A DNA stretch of 14,036 nucleotides from Flavobacteriia bacterium (GTDB lineage: Bacteria; Bacteroidota; Bacteroidia; Flavobacteriales_D; Crocinitomicaceae). The notes beneath the pieces were generated by a model. The model saw only the letters and a program-made list of their open reading frames with translations, was not told the origin of the DNA and did no database searches. The stretch is from positions 1 through 14,036 of the forward strand of contig RFQF01000034.1 in NCBI GenBank assembly GCA_009925805.1, in the 5' to 3' direction. The number at the start of each line of letters is the position of its first letter. Position 1 is the stretch's first letter. The translations under genes and the position numbers were made by a program. Below, in pieces: positions 7,605 through 14,036 of this stretch.

Positions 7605-9563
7605 TTAACGTTGGTCTAGCGAAAAAAGCTTAGTAAAAAGGATTTTGATGTCTTGACTCACGGAATAATCCCGAGCATAGATTAAATTTAACTTGTCTTT
7701 TATTTCTTGAGGTTCGCTGTAAGGAGGATAGGAAGGGTAAACCACTCCTGTCTTAATCCGTGGCAATAATGGATCTACGTAGTTGTCTTTGGAAGGTATG
7801 AAGCCGACCCACGTTTTCTTGGAACGAAGTACATCCAGTATATTCTGGAAAAAGCCAATTTTATTGCGGTAAAAGGCAACGAGCATCCAAGAGAACATCA
7901 AAAGTAGAAGGCTGGAAATAAGGTCAAGAAAACGTTTGGACCGCAATTTTTCCGGTCGACTCAAATTATTGATGTTGATTTTGTAATACTCTCCCGGCGT
8001 TTCAATCGAATTGCTTCCGATGATAAAGTCCGTATCCGGTTGGGCAATTTTGAAATCCAGGTTCGATTGCTGAATCGTTATCATCCAATGAATGATGGTT
8101 CCAGCGCTTAAGTCTTTCGCACTAAAAATTACTTCATCATAATTCGATAAGTTCAATTCCTCCAAGGCGCAAGGCGTAGTTACCTTACTCTCAAGGAAAG
8201 CCTGCGACGTATGAGCGGCATGCACATATTCGACCTCCTTTCCTTGTTGAAGCACCATGGATTTTATGCGTTGGAATTCCTCTTCATCGGCTACAATCAA
8301 AAAGCGCGTTTTGCCTCGTAGATTCCACCCGTTAGATTGTCGTAACAGTAAATAGCGTCCAAGTCGTTCCAAAAGTACCCAAGCGAAGAACCATAAAGCT
8401 CCGAAGAGGATATACAGTCTTGAAAACTGCAAGGACTTCGGTAAAAGCGCGTAAATTACTAAAATCAATAAGGTGGCGAAAAGGGTAGATTTTAGTAGTT
8501 TTTTCGGTTTAAAAGGTGGGTCATAGCTGCCCCCTAGCAGGTTGCTAGCCGCCCATATTCCCCAATAGCAAGGAATCATCCAAAAGTACACCACCTGAGG
8601 AAATTCAATGTGATTTGCCTGCCAAGGCAAGGTTAAAGCATAAAGTCCGCAAAGAACGATTGAATTGCTTAATAAAGACGGGAAAACAAACATAAAAAAC
8701 CGGCGTAGCAAGGCGATACTCGCTCGTACTATAATCCCTAAATAGATCAAAAAAGAAAAAAAGATCGCCCGATTTTGAGAGAAATGTTTACGCGCGAAAA
8801 TAATCATGGCCTTGTAGAAAACGAGCACATAATTAACGGAACTTTTTTTAGTACTCTCCCCCTTGTAATGAATGATTGTTGTTTCCGCTAGGTATCGGTT
8901 TTTGTAGCCTGCTTGTTGAATGCGGTAGGATAAGTCGATGTCTTCCCCGTACATAAAAAAGGTTTCGTCCAACAAACCGACACGTTCTAGCATGGATACT
9001 CTCAATCCCATATACGCCCCGCTAAGCACATCCACATCGTGATTTTCCGTGGAACTCAGGTAGGTGAGGTGATATTTCCCAAAGCGTTTAGAACGAGGAA
9101 ACAAGGCAGCCAAGCCGAATACTTTGTAGAAAGCAACCCAAGGAGTAGGAAGCCCTCGCTTGGATTCCGGAAGAAATTTCCCTTTGCCGTCCACCATTCG
9201 AACGCCTATTCCTCCAATTTTTTCATCGCTTTCAAAGGTTATTAAGGTTTTTTCCAACGTCTGTTCCTCCACCACGGTGTCCGGATTCAGCAATACCACA
9301 TAGGCGCCTTTTGCCTTTTCAATTCCTTGGTTGTTGGCTTTCGAGAATCCTAAATTGCGTGCATTTTCCATCAACAGAACTTGCGGGAATTTTTGCTTGA
9401 TCATAGCCACCGAATTATCGCTACTTCGGTTATCCACCACAATCACCTCCATGTACTCTATTCCACGAGAACGATATACTGAATTTAAACACTGCTCCAG
9501 AAAATAGGAAACATTGTAATTGACAATGATTACCGAAAGCGTTATGTGTTGGTCAGGGCTCAA
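7605..9563 (-). CDS. GT2 glycosyltransferase fused to a membrane region and a degenerate sugar-phosphate-transferase-like module
   Basis: A 652-residue protein. Residues 8-235 are a family 2 glycosyltransferase of the rhamnosyltransferase/WbbL-like group: nucleotide-binding VIIVNYN and DNRSSD (44-49), NPDT (93-96) in the DxD position, and GED (206-208), the probable base. About five hydrophobic segments lie at 266-285, 297-313, 322-343, 360-376 and 382-400. Residues 417-530 look Rossmann-like (FLIVADEEE), as in the N-terminal half of WcaJ-type transferases. Residues 541-648 resemble the ends of a bacterial sugar transferase domain (KRFLDLISSLLLL, WVGFIPSK, LPRIKTGV, YARDYS--QDIKIL) but lack the central KFRSM and Asp-Glu catalytic part. 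The role is probably envelope glycan assembly at the inner membrane. The start is TTG in a 4-nt overlap (TTGA) with ridA; an in-frame stop two codons upstream leaves no better start. Confidence 0.82.
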   Translation of the reverse strand: MSPDQHITLSVIIVNYNVSYFLEQCLNSVYRSRGIEYMEVIVVDNRSSDNSVAMIKQKFPQVLLMENARNLGFSKANNQGIEKAKGAYVVLLNPDTVVEEQTLEKTLITFESDEKIGGIGVRMVDGKGKFLPESKRGLPTPWVAFYKVFGLAALFPRSKRFGKYHLTYLSSTENHDVDVLSGAYMGLRVSMLERVGLLDETFFMYGEDIDLSYRIQQAGYKNRYLAETTIIHYKGESTKKSSVNYVLVFYKAMIIFARKHFSQNRAIFFSFLIYLGIIVRASIALLRRFFMFVFPSLLSNSIVLCGLYALTLPWQANHIEFPQVVYFWMIPCYWGIWAASNLLGGSYDPPFKPKKLLKSTLFATLLILVIYALLPKSLQFSRLYILFGALWFFAWVLLERLGRYLLLRQSNGWNLRGKTRFLIVADEEEFQRIKSMVLQQGKEVEYVHAAHTSQAFLESKVTTPCALEELNLSNYDEVIFSAKDLSAGTIIHWMITIQQSNLDFKIAQPDTDFIIGSNSIETPGEYYKININNLSRPEKLRSKRFLDLISSLLLLMFSWMLVAFYRNKIGFFQNILDVLRSKKTWVGFIPSKDNYVDPLLPRIKTGVVYPSYPPYSEPQEIKDKLNLIYARDYSVSQDIKILFTKLFSLDQR

Positions 9564-9940
9564 GATTTAAGGGCGATGCAAGAAATTTCGATGATGGCAT
9601 CCATGGGCAATCGGCTCACTTGCACCGTTTCGCGTGCCGGAGGATTTTCAGTAAAGTAACTTCCATAAACGGCATTCATCCGCTGGAAGTCGTTAAAATC
9701 TTTCAAAAAGATAGAGCACTTTACCACATCAGACCATGCAAAATGTGCTGCATGAAGAAGGGCTTCTAAGTTTTTCATTACTTGCTCCGTGGCTGACTCT
9801 ATGGACGAGGATTCCAATTCGCCAGACGTTGGATTTAATGGAATTTGACCGCTAATAAATAATTGATTTCCCACCAGGATGGCCGGTGAATACGGACCAA
9901 TCGGCGCTGGAGCCTTGGGATTGTGAAGGGCTTTTTTCAT
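9560..9940 (-). CDS. ridA: RidA family enamine/imine deaminase
   Basis: A 126-residue protein of the usual RidA length. The family hydrolyses reactive enamines and imines such as 2-aminoacrylate, produced by PLP enzymes, to stable keto acids. Visible family features are GPYSPA (15-20), FISGQIP (28-34), the MNAVYG segment, PARETVQV with R103 at the carboxylate-binding position, and IEISCIA with E118 at the catalytic glutamate position; together these suggest the active RidA subgroup rather than the inactive Rid groups. The ATG start gives MKKALHNPKAPAPIGPYS as expected. It is the first gene of the minus-strand run and overlaps the glycosyltransferase start by 4 nt. Only a weak promoter candidate is visible: TAATTTTA at 9984-9977 on the minus strand, one base off the -7 consensus. 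It is divergent from the amidotransferase gene. Confidence 0.9.
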   Translation of the reverse strand: MKKALHNPKAPAPIGPYSPAILVGNQLFISGQIPLNPTSGELESSSIESATEQVMKNLEALLHAAHFAWSDVVKCSIFLKDFNDFQRMNAVYGSYFTENPPARETVQVSRLPMDAIIEISCIALKS

Positions 9941-9943
9941 GCG

Positions 9944-9976
9944 TTGATGCTTTGATCGAGGTAAATTTTAACTTTG
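9944..9976 (+). promoter_or_regulatory. Bacteroidota-type promoter for the amidotransferase gene
   Basis: TTG (9944-9946) and TAACTTTG (9969-9976) fit the TTG-N22-TAnnTTTG pattern with the same 22-base spacer as the promoter at 102-134. Transcription would begin near 9982, about 18 bases before the GTG chosen as start. That placement supports the short form of the protein, since the open frame itself extends back into ridA. Confidence 0.55.
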
Positions 9977-9999
9977 TAAAATTAAGACTTTTGAAACTT

Positions 10000-10587
10000 G
10001 TGCGCATTCTCATCATCGACTTTTACGATTCCTTTGTTTACAACTTGGTTCATTATTTTGAATCCTTGGAGGTGGATGTTCAAGTAATCATGGATGGCGA
10101 AGTTTCGCCGGACAACCTGGATTTCCTCAACGAATATTCGGGCGTGGTGCTTTCGCCGGGTCCGGGGTTACCGCATGAAACGCGGTGTATGATGGCCGTT
10201 ATTGCCTACTGTCAAGGGACCATCCCGATTTTCGGCGTTTGCCTCGGTATGCAAGGACTCGGGCAACATTTAGGAGCCAAACTGAATAACCTTAGCGCGG
10301 TGCGTCACGGAATTTCCAAGCCGTTGGTTTTAACCCGAGAGACTTGGTTATTTAAAGACATTAAAAGCCCCATAGTGGTTGGATTATACCACAGTTGGGG
10401 ATTCACGGAAATTTTTGAGAAATACCTGGTCGCCAAGGATGATGAAGGGGTGGTTATGGCTATCGCCTCGGATGAGGATAAATTCCTCGGAGTTCAATTC
10501 CATCCTGAGTCGGTAATGACGGATGCAGGTTTGAAAATAATTGAAAATGTTCGTGATTATTTTGTAGCTTCACAAAAAAATAAGTAG
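10000..10587 (+). CDS. Glutamine amidotransferase, TrpG/PabA type
   Basis: A 195-residue class I glutamine amidotransferase, the component II subunit that supplies ammonia to anthranilate synthase or aminodeoxychorismate synthase. The nucleophile is C81 in GVCLGMQ, with H168 and E170 (FHPES) completing the triad; LSPGPGLP (51-58) forms the oxyanion loop and YHSW (130-133) is the TrpG/PabA signature region. The N-terminus RILIIDFYDSFVYNL is standard. I chose GTG at 10000. The frame is open back to 9886 within ridA, but those residues are unlike the family and lie upstream of the promoter. An in-frame TTG at 9991 is a weaker option. No trpE or pabB partner is in view, so folate versus tryptophan role is undecided. 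It is followed after one base by the next gene. Confidence 0.88.
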   Translation: MRILIIDFYDSFVYNLVHYFESLEVDVQVIMDGEVSPDNLDFLNEYSGVVLSPGPGLPHETRCMMAVIAYCQGTIPIFGVCLGMQGLGQHLGAKLNNLSAVRHGISKPLVLTRETWLFKDIKSPIVVGLYHSWGFTEIFEKYLVAKDDEGVVMAIASDEDKFLGVQFHPESVMTDAGLKIIENVRDYFVASQKNK

Positions 10588-10588
10588 T

Positions 10589-11158
10589 ATGAAAATTGGA
10601 TTAATGTTGTTCCTTGCTATAGCTTTTTCCCTTGGGAGTTTTGCACAAAATAAAAAAGCTAAAGTGTATCATGGGGTAGAATTTTACACGGAAACCACCA
10701 TCAACGAAGTTCCCGTGATCATCAACGGGACAGGGGTTCGTACCAAGTATTTTATGAATATGTACGTTGCTGCGCTTTACCTCAAAAAGAAATCCAAGGA
10801 GGGTTCAACGATTATCAATGCGGATGAAGAAATGGGGATACACCTGAGGTTGGTGTCAAGCATGGTAACTCGGGAGCGTTTTAAAGAAGCTGTGACGGAC
10901 GGTTTCAAAAATGCGAGTTCCGGAAAGGCCACGAAGGAGGAACAATTCACGTTCATGAGTTTCCTTAGTGAGGAATTTAAAGATCAAGACAGAATATATA
11001 TGGATTATGCGCCAAAGGTTGGAACCAAGGTTTACAAAAATGGGGTATTAAAAGGAACGATCCCAGGAATAGAATTCAAGAAAGCACTTTTTGCTATTTG
11101 GTTGGGAAAAAACCCAGCCCAAGAAAGTTTGAAAGACGGACTATTAAGTAAGGACTAA
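10589..11158 (+). CDS. Secreted chalcone-isomerase-fold protein
   Basis: A 189-residue protein with a signal peptide (residues 1-20; LMLFLAIAFSLGSFAQ). The mature part matches the bacterial chalcone-isomerase-like family: NGTGVRTKYFMNMYVAALYL (46-65) near the start, VTRERFKEAVTDGF in the middle, and WLGKNPAQESLKDGLL (171-186) at the end. Bacterial members probably do not carry out flavonoid isomerisation; the fold binds fatty acids in some relatives, and the role here is unknown. A periplasmic location is inferred. The ATG lies one base after the amidotransferase stop, so the two are almost certainly cotranscribed, although no functional link between them is obvious. Confidence 0.82.
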   Translation: MKIGLMLFLAIAFSLGSFAQNKKAKVYHGVEFYTETTINEVPVIINGTGVRTKYFMNMYVAALYLKKKSKEGSTIINADEEMGIHLRLVSSMVTRERFKEAVTDGFKNASSGKATKEEQFTFMSFLSEEFKDQDRIYMDYAPKVGTKVYKNGVLKGTIPGIEFKKALFAIWLGKNPAQESLKDGLLSKD

Positions 11159-11184
11159 CGTCCTAGTTAGCGCTTGAACTTTTC

Positions 11185-11208
11185 TGAAAGTACAATGTTA
11201 TACTTTCA
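11185..11208. repeat. Inverted repeat upstream of the TonB receptor gene
   Basis: TGAAAGTA (11185-11192) and TACTTTCA (11201-11208) are perfect 8-bp inverted arms around an 8-base loop, ending 10 bases before the receptor ATG at 11219. There is no T run, so a terminator is unlikely. It could be an operator or a leader hairpin that affects translation start, or a chance match in AT-rich sequence. No TAnnTTTG promoter box is seen in this 60-base gap. Confidence 0.3.
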
Positions 11209-11218
11209 AACTTCTTCT

Positions 11219-13666
11219 ATGCGTATTTTTCTACCATTCCTTTTGCTCCTATCGTTCAGTGCTGTTTTCGCTCAAAAAGGCATCGTTCGTGGAATTACCG
11301 TAAATGCTGCAAATAACCAACCCTTGAGTGGGGTTAAAGTATTTATGGTGGAAATATCCCAAGGGGCAATCTCCGACTCCCTCGGAAATTTTGAAATCAC
11401 CAATATCCCTCCTGGAATTTACACGTTTCGCGCTTCATCCATGGGGTATAAGACCTCTTTCCAAAATGAAATTACGGTCACGAACGCCCGAACGGTGAAT
11501 GTAGTCCTCAGCTTAGAGGAAATTATCTCCGGTAAAGAATCAGAAGAGGTGGTAGTTAAAGGACCTAAATTTGCTCGAAATGTTGAATCCCCTGTTTCCT
11601 TGAAAACGCTCAACTCCACCGAAATTGAACGTTTGCCGGGAGCGAACCGCGATGTAAGTAAGGTTATTGCAGCCCTTCCCGGGGTAGCGTCTCGAGCTAC
11701 CTTTCGAAACGACATCATTATTCGTGGAGGCTCGCCAGGCGAAAACAAGTTCTATTTAGATGGCATCGAGGTTCCAAACATTAACCACTTTGCCACTCAA
11801 GGGTCCAGCGGAGGGCCTGTTGGACTTCTGAACGTAAACTTTATCAGTGAGGTGGATTTTTACTCCGGGGCCTTCCCATCAAATCGGGCGAACGGTTTGA
11901 GCAGTGTGTTAGCCTTTAAACAAAAGGAGGGGAACCCCGATGGCTTAATCACCAATTTCGCGTTGGGTTCCAGCGACGCGGCCCTTACCTTTGATGGACC
12001 CCTGGGAAAAAAGGCGAATTTTATTTTTTCTGCGCGACGGTCCTACTTGCAGTTCCTTTTTGCTGCCTTGAAACTTCCGATTCTACCCACCTACAACGAC
12101 TTTCAATACAAGGTCAATGTAAAACTCAACGACAAAAACCGTATTTCTTTTATAGGTCTCGGCGCCATCGACCAATTTGCGTTGAATACCAAAGTCAATG
12201 ACGGTCTCACGGATACTGCGAAATTAGCGTACAATAATTACCTGCTCGGCAATATCCCGATGCAAAGCCAATGGAATTATACTTTTGGAATCAATTACCA
12301 ACATTTTTCAGAACACGCCATTCAATCGGTGGTGGTTTCAAGGAACATGCTGAACAATAAAGCGTACCGTTATAAAGATTTAATTGAAACGCCAGCGAAC
12401 TTATTGCAAAATTATGCATCTTTCGAGGCAGAAAACAAAGTCCGCATGGAACATACCTACCGAAAAAACGGTTTTCGCTGGAATGTGGGTGTAGGGTACG
12501 AATATGCACGGTACCGCAATGAGTCCTATTTGAATATTACCGTGCAAGGGCAGCCGTTTGTGGTCAATTATGCCTCGGATGTATTTTTAAGCAAATATTC
12601 CATGTTTTCGCAAGTGAGTCAATCGTTTTTCAACGAACACCTCAACCTTTCCTTAGGGTTGCGTATGGACGGTTCGAATTACACGAAAACCATGTCCAAC
12701 CCGTTGAATCAACTCTCCCCGTCGTTCTCGGTGAACTACCGTTTCAATGATTCTTGGGCCTTAAACGGCAACATCGCTCGCTACCATCAAATTCCGGCCT
12801 ACACCATTTTAGGATACCGCGATTACACGGGTTCATTGGTCAATAAAACGAATGGTTTACAGTACATTCAAGCAGACCATTTCGTCATTGGAACAGAATA
12901 CCGCACCAAGAAAAGTTCCCGTTTCACCCTTGAAGGTTTTTACAAAAGTTACGCGCACTATCCCTTCAGTTTGAAAGATTCTATTTGTTTAGCCAACCAA
13001 GGTTCCGATTTTGGGGTGGTAGGAAATGAAGCCGTTAAGAGCATTTCAAGTGGTAGAACCTACGGCGGGGAATTTTTGTTTCAACAAAAGCTCTACAAAG
13101 GATTCTACACAGTATTGGCGTATACCTATGTAATTTCCGAATTTAAAGACAAAAATGGACAATACGTTCCTACTGCGTGGGATAGCCGCCACATTATTTC
13201 ATTAACCGGTGGAAAACGTTTCAAAAAAGGGTGGGAGTTAGGCATGCGTTGGTTGTTTTCCGGGGGTTCACCTTACACACCTTACGATGTCGCAACATCA
13301 AGCCTCATTGCAAATTGGAACATTAATGGCACAGGATTATTGGATTATAATCGGTTGAATTCTCAGCGGGAGTCCAGCTTTCATCAACTCAATATCCGAC
13401 TTGACAAAAAGTTCTTTTTGGATAAATTTAATATGAACTTTTATTTAGACATTCAAAACGTTTACGGCTACAAAGCGAAATTAGCCCCCATTCTGTTGGT
13501 CCAAACGGATGCGTCCGGCGCTCCTATGGTAGACCCAAATAACCCTTCACATTATTTAACGAAAACGATCCAAAACACTTCCGGGATAGTTCAACCCACG
13601 CTAGGAATTATTATCGAGTTTGCCACCCGAAGGAAAGTACTACCTAAAACGTTGAATCTTCAGTAA
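11219..13666 (+). CDS. TonB-dependent outer-membrane receptor with carboxypeptidase-regulatory-like N-terminal domain
   Basis: An 815-residue outer-membrane transporter powered by TonB. Residues 1-19 are a signal peptide (FLPFLLLLSFSAVFAQ). A carboxypeptidase-regulatory-like domain covers about 20-100 (GVKVFMVE, D-LGNFEI-NIPPGIYTF), as is usual in Bacteroidota. The plug is at about 118-235, with LPGANRDVSKVIAALPGV, IIIRGGSPGENKFYLDGIEVP and NGLSSVLAF; the beta-barrel fills the rest. No SusD partner follows, so this is not a typical polysaccharide locus; cargo is unknown. I chose the ATG at 11219 because it opens directly on the signal peptide. An ATG at 11195 and a TTG at 11174 are in frame but add charged or polar residues before it. 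After a typical barrel end (GIIIEF) the protein runs 14 residues further and its gene overlaps the next one by 23 bp. Confidence 0.9.
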   Translation: MRIFLPFLLLLSFSAVFAQKGIVRGITVNAANNQPLSGVKVFMVEISQGAISDSLGNFEITNIPPGIYTFRASSMGYKTSFQNEITVTNARTVNVVLSLEEIISGKESEEVVVKGPKFARNVESPVSLKTLNSTEIERLPGANRDVSKVIAALPGVASRATFRNDIIIRGGSPGENKFYLDGIEVPNINHFATQGSSGGPVGLLNVNFISEVDFYSGAFPSNRANGLSSVLAFKQKEGNPDGLITNFALGSSDAALTFDGPLGKKANFIFSARRSYLQFLFAALKLPILPTYNDFQYKVNVKLNDKNRISFIGLGAIDQFALNTKVNDGLTDTAKLAYNNYLLGNIPMQSQWNYTFGINYQHFSEHAIQSVVVSRNMLNNKAYRYKDLIETPANLLQNYASFEAENKVRMEHTYRKNGFRWNVGVGYEYARYRNESYLNITVQGQPFVVNYASDVFLSKYSMFSQVSQSFFNEHLNLSLGLRMDGSNYTKTMSNPLNQLSPSFSVNYRFNDSWALNGNIARYHQIPAYTILGYRDYTGSLVNKTNGLQYIQADHFVIGTEYRTKKSSRFTLEGFYKSYAHYPFSLKDSICLANQGSDFGVVGNEAVKSISSGRTYGGEFLFQQKLYKGFYTVLAYTYVISEFKDKNGQYVPTAWDSRHIISLTGGKRFKKGWELGMRWLFSGGSPYTPYDVATSSLIANWNINGTGLLDYNRLNSQRESSFHQLNIRLDKKFFLDKFNMNFYLDIQNVYGYKAKLAPILLVQTDASGAPMVDPNNPSHYLTKTIQNTSGIVQPTLGIIIEFATRRKVLPKTLNLQ

Positions 13667-14036
13667 TTTGCTCCTTGTTTCGTTGAAGGAATTCGCTAAA
13701 TTCCCCTGAATTCTCAAAGGTTTTTCGCGCATATTCCACGAATTCTGGACTTTTATAGAAGGTCTCCGACATTTTTTCGCGATAGCTTGAAACAAGCACA
13801 CTACGGTTCGTTTTTCGTTGAGGAAACTGGTCTAAGTTGCGTTGCGCACTGTTGAGGAAAGCCACCACACTGCTCTGATAAAGCGCTTGCCAAGCCGGGT
13901 CGTTTTGGTAGCGCTTGGTCCAAGCATCCAAGGATGGATTGGGAAAGTTCGGTTCGTTTTTCGGTGATTTTAGGGGGACTGAAGGATTCGTTTGTTCCTG
14001 AGACGAAGTTGTTTTTTGCGTTAAATGTTTTGTTTT
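13644..14036 (-). CDS. Unidentified protein, 5' part beyond the window
   Basis: An open frame read on the minus strand from the window edge to a TAG at 13646-13644; 130 residues are visible and no ATG or GTG occurs in them. The only internal start codon of note, a TTG at 13931, is unlikely to be the true start because the frame stays open for 35 codons upstream of it. The first visible part (about 35 residues) is low-complexity, rich in Lys, Thr, Ser, Pro, Gln and Asn, like a linker. The rest is a predicted helical, charged domain with many aromatic and Arg/Lys residues (DPAWQALYQSSV, FVEYARKTF, FLQRNKEQI). I do not recognise the family. The organisation suggests a linker plus C-terminal domain of a longer protein, possibly membrane-anchored, but that is inference. 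It converges with the TonB receptor gene and overlaps its last 23 bases. Confidence 0.55.
   Translation of the reverse strand, partial: KTKHLTQKTTSSQEQTNPSVPLKSPKNEPNFPNPSLDAWTKRYQNDPAWQALYQSSVVAFLNSAQRNLDQFPQRKTNRSVLVSSYREKMSETFYKSPEFVEYARKTFENSGEFSEFLQRNKEQITEDSTF

Noticed and set aside
9886..9999. Extended N-terminus of the amidotransferase overlapping ridA
   Set aside because: The 38 extra codons have no resemblance to the family, lie before the promoter box and run antisense to ridA; the GTG at 10000 gives the standard N-terminus.
11151..11164. Small hairpin AGGAC-TAAC-GTCCT across the stop codon of the chalcone-isomerase-like gene, as terminator
   Set aside because: Only a 5-bp stem and no T run follows; likely chance.
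11174..11218. Longer start for the TonB receptor from TTG 11174 or ATG 11195
   Set aside because: Either would place polar residues before a clean signal peptide that begins at the ATG at 11219, and the repeat at 11185-11208 would fall within the coding region.
11174..13666. SusC/SusD-type polysaccharide utilisation locus
   Set aside because: No SusD-like lipoprotein or carbohydrate-active enzyme follows; the next gene is convergent and unrelated.

Overview
The window looks like a chromosomal segment from a Bacteroidota bacterium, most likely order Flavobacteriales. The evidence is a secreted FG-GAP protein with a type A type IX secretion (T9SS) C-terminal sorting domain, a PorE-like OmpA/PD40/TPR outer-membrane protein, a TonB-dependent receptor with an N-terminal carboxypeptidase-regulatory-like domain, promoter-like elements fitting the Bacteroidota pattern TTG-N22-TAnnTTTG, and start codons without obvious Shine-Dalgarno sequences. 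Genus cannot be judged. I see no tRNA, rRNA, CRISPR array, transposase, phage gene or recognisable defence module. Every real gene is intact except the last, which runs off the right edge.

Layout. Positions 1-252 are non-coding and dense in short repeats and symmetric elements: an inverted and a direct repeat of a 'TGAGCCTGTCG' type, a promoter whose -7 box lies inside a perfect 9-bp inverted repeat, and a 20-bp palindrome followed by a T run. They precede the T9SS-exported FG-GAP protein (253-2472, +). Next comes a run of six minus-strand genes, 9940 down to 2474, almost without gaps: ridA, a GT2 glycosyltransferase fused to a degenerate sugar-phosphate-transferase-like module, a 2-oxo acid dehydrogenase E2, a PorE-like OmpA protein, a DnaQ-type 3'-5' exonuclease and an FAHD1-like acylpyruvase. 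Two junctions are 4-nt overlaps that use rare starts (TTG and GTG). A -7 box before the E2 gene suggests a second, internal promoter. Divergent from ridA, a plus-strand run carries a TrpG/PabA-type glutamine amidotransferase, a secreted chalcone-isomerase-fold protein and the TonB-dependent receptor. The receptor converges with, and overlaps by 23 bp, an unidentified minus-strand gene cut by the window end.

How the genes fit together. Most are conserved housekeeping or cell-envelope genes: metabolite repair (RidA, FAHD1-like), branched-chain or other 2-oxo acid oxidation (E2), chorismate use (amidotransferase), nucleic-acid processing (exonuclease), envelope and secretion (PorE-like protein, T9SS cargo, TonB receptor, glycosyltransferase). 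They do not form one obvious pathway, and I do not see a convincing new multi-gene system. The least explained items are the GT2 protein with an apparently catalysis-free phosphoglycosyl-transferase remnant, the symmetric elements in the leader of the T9SS cargo gene, and the unknown gene at the right edge.
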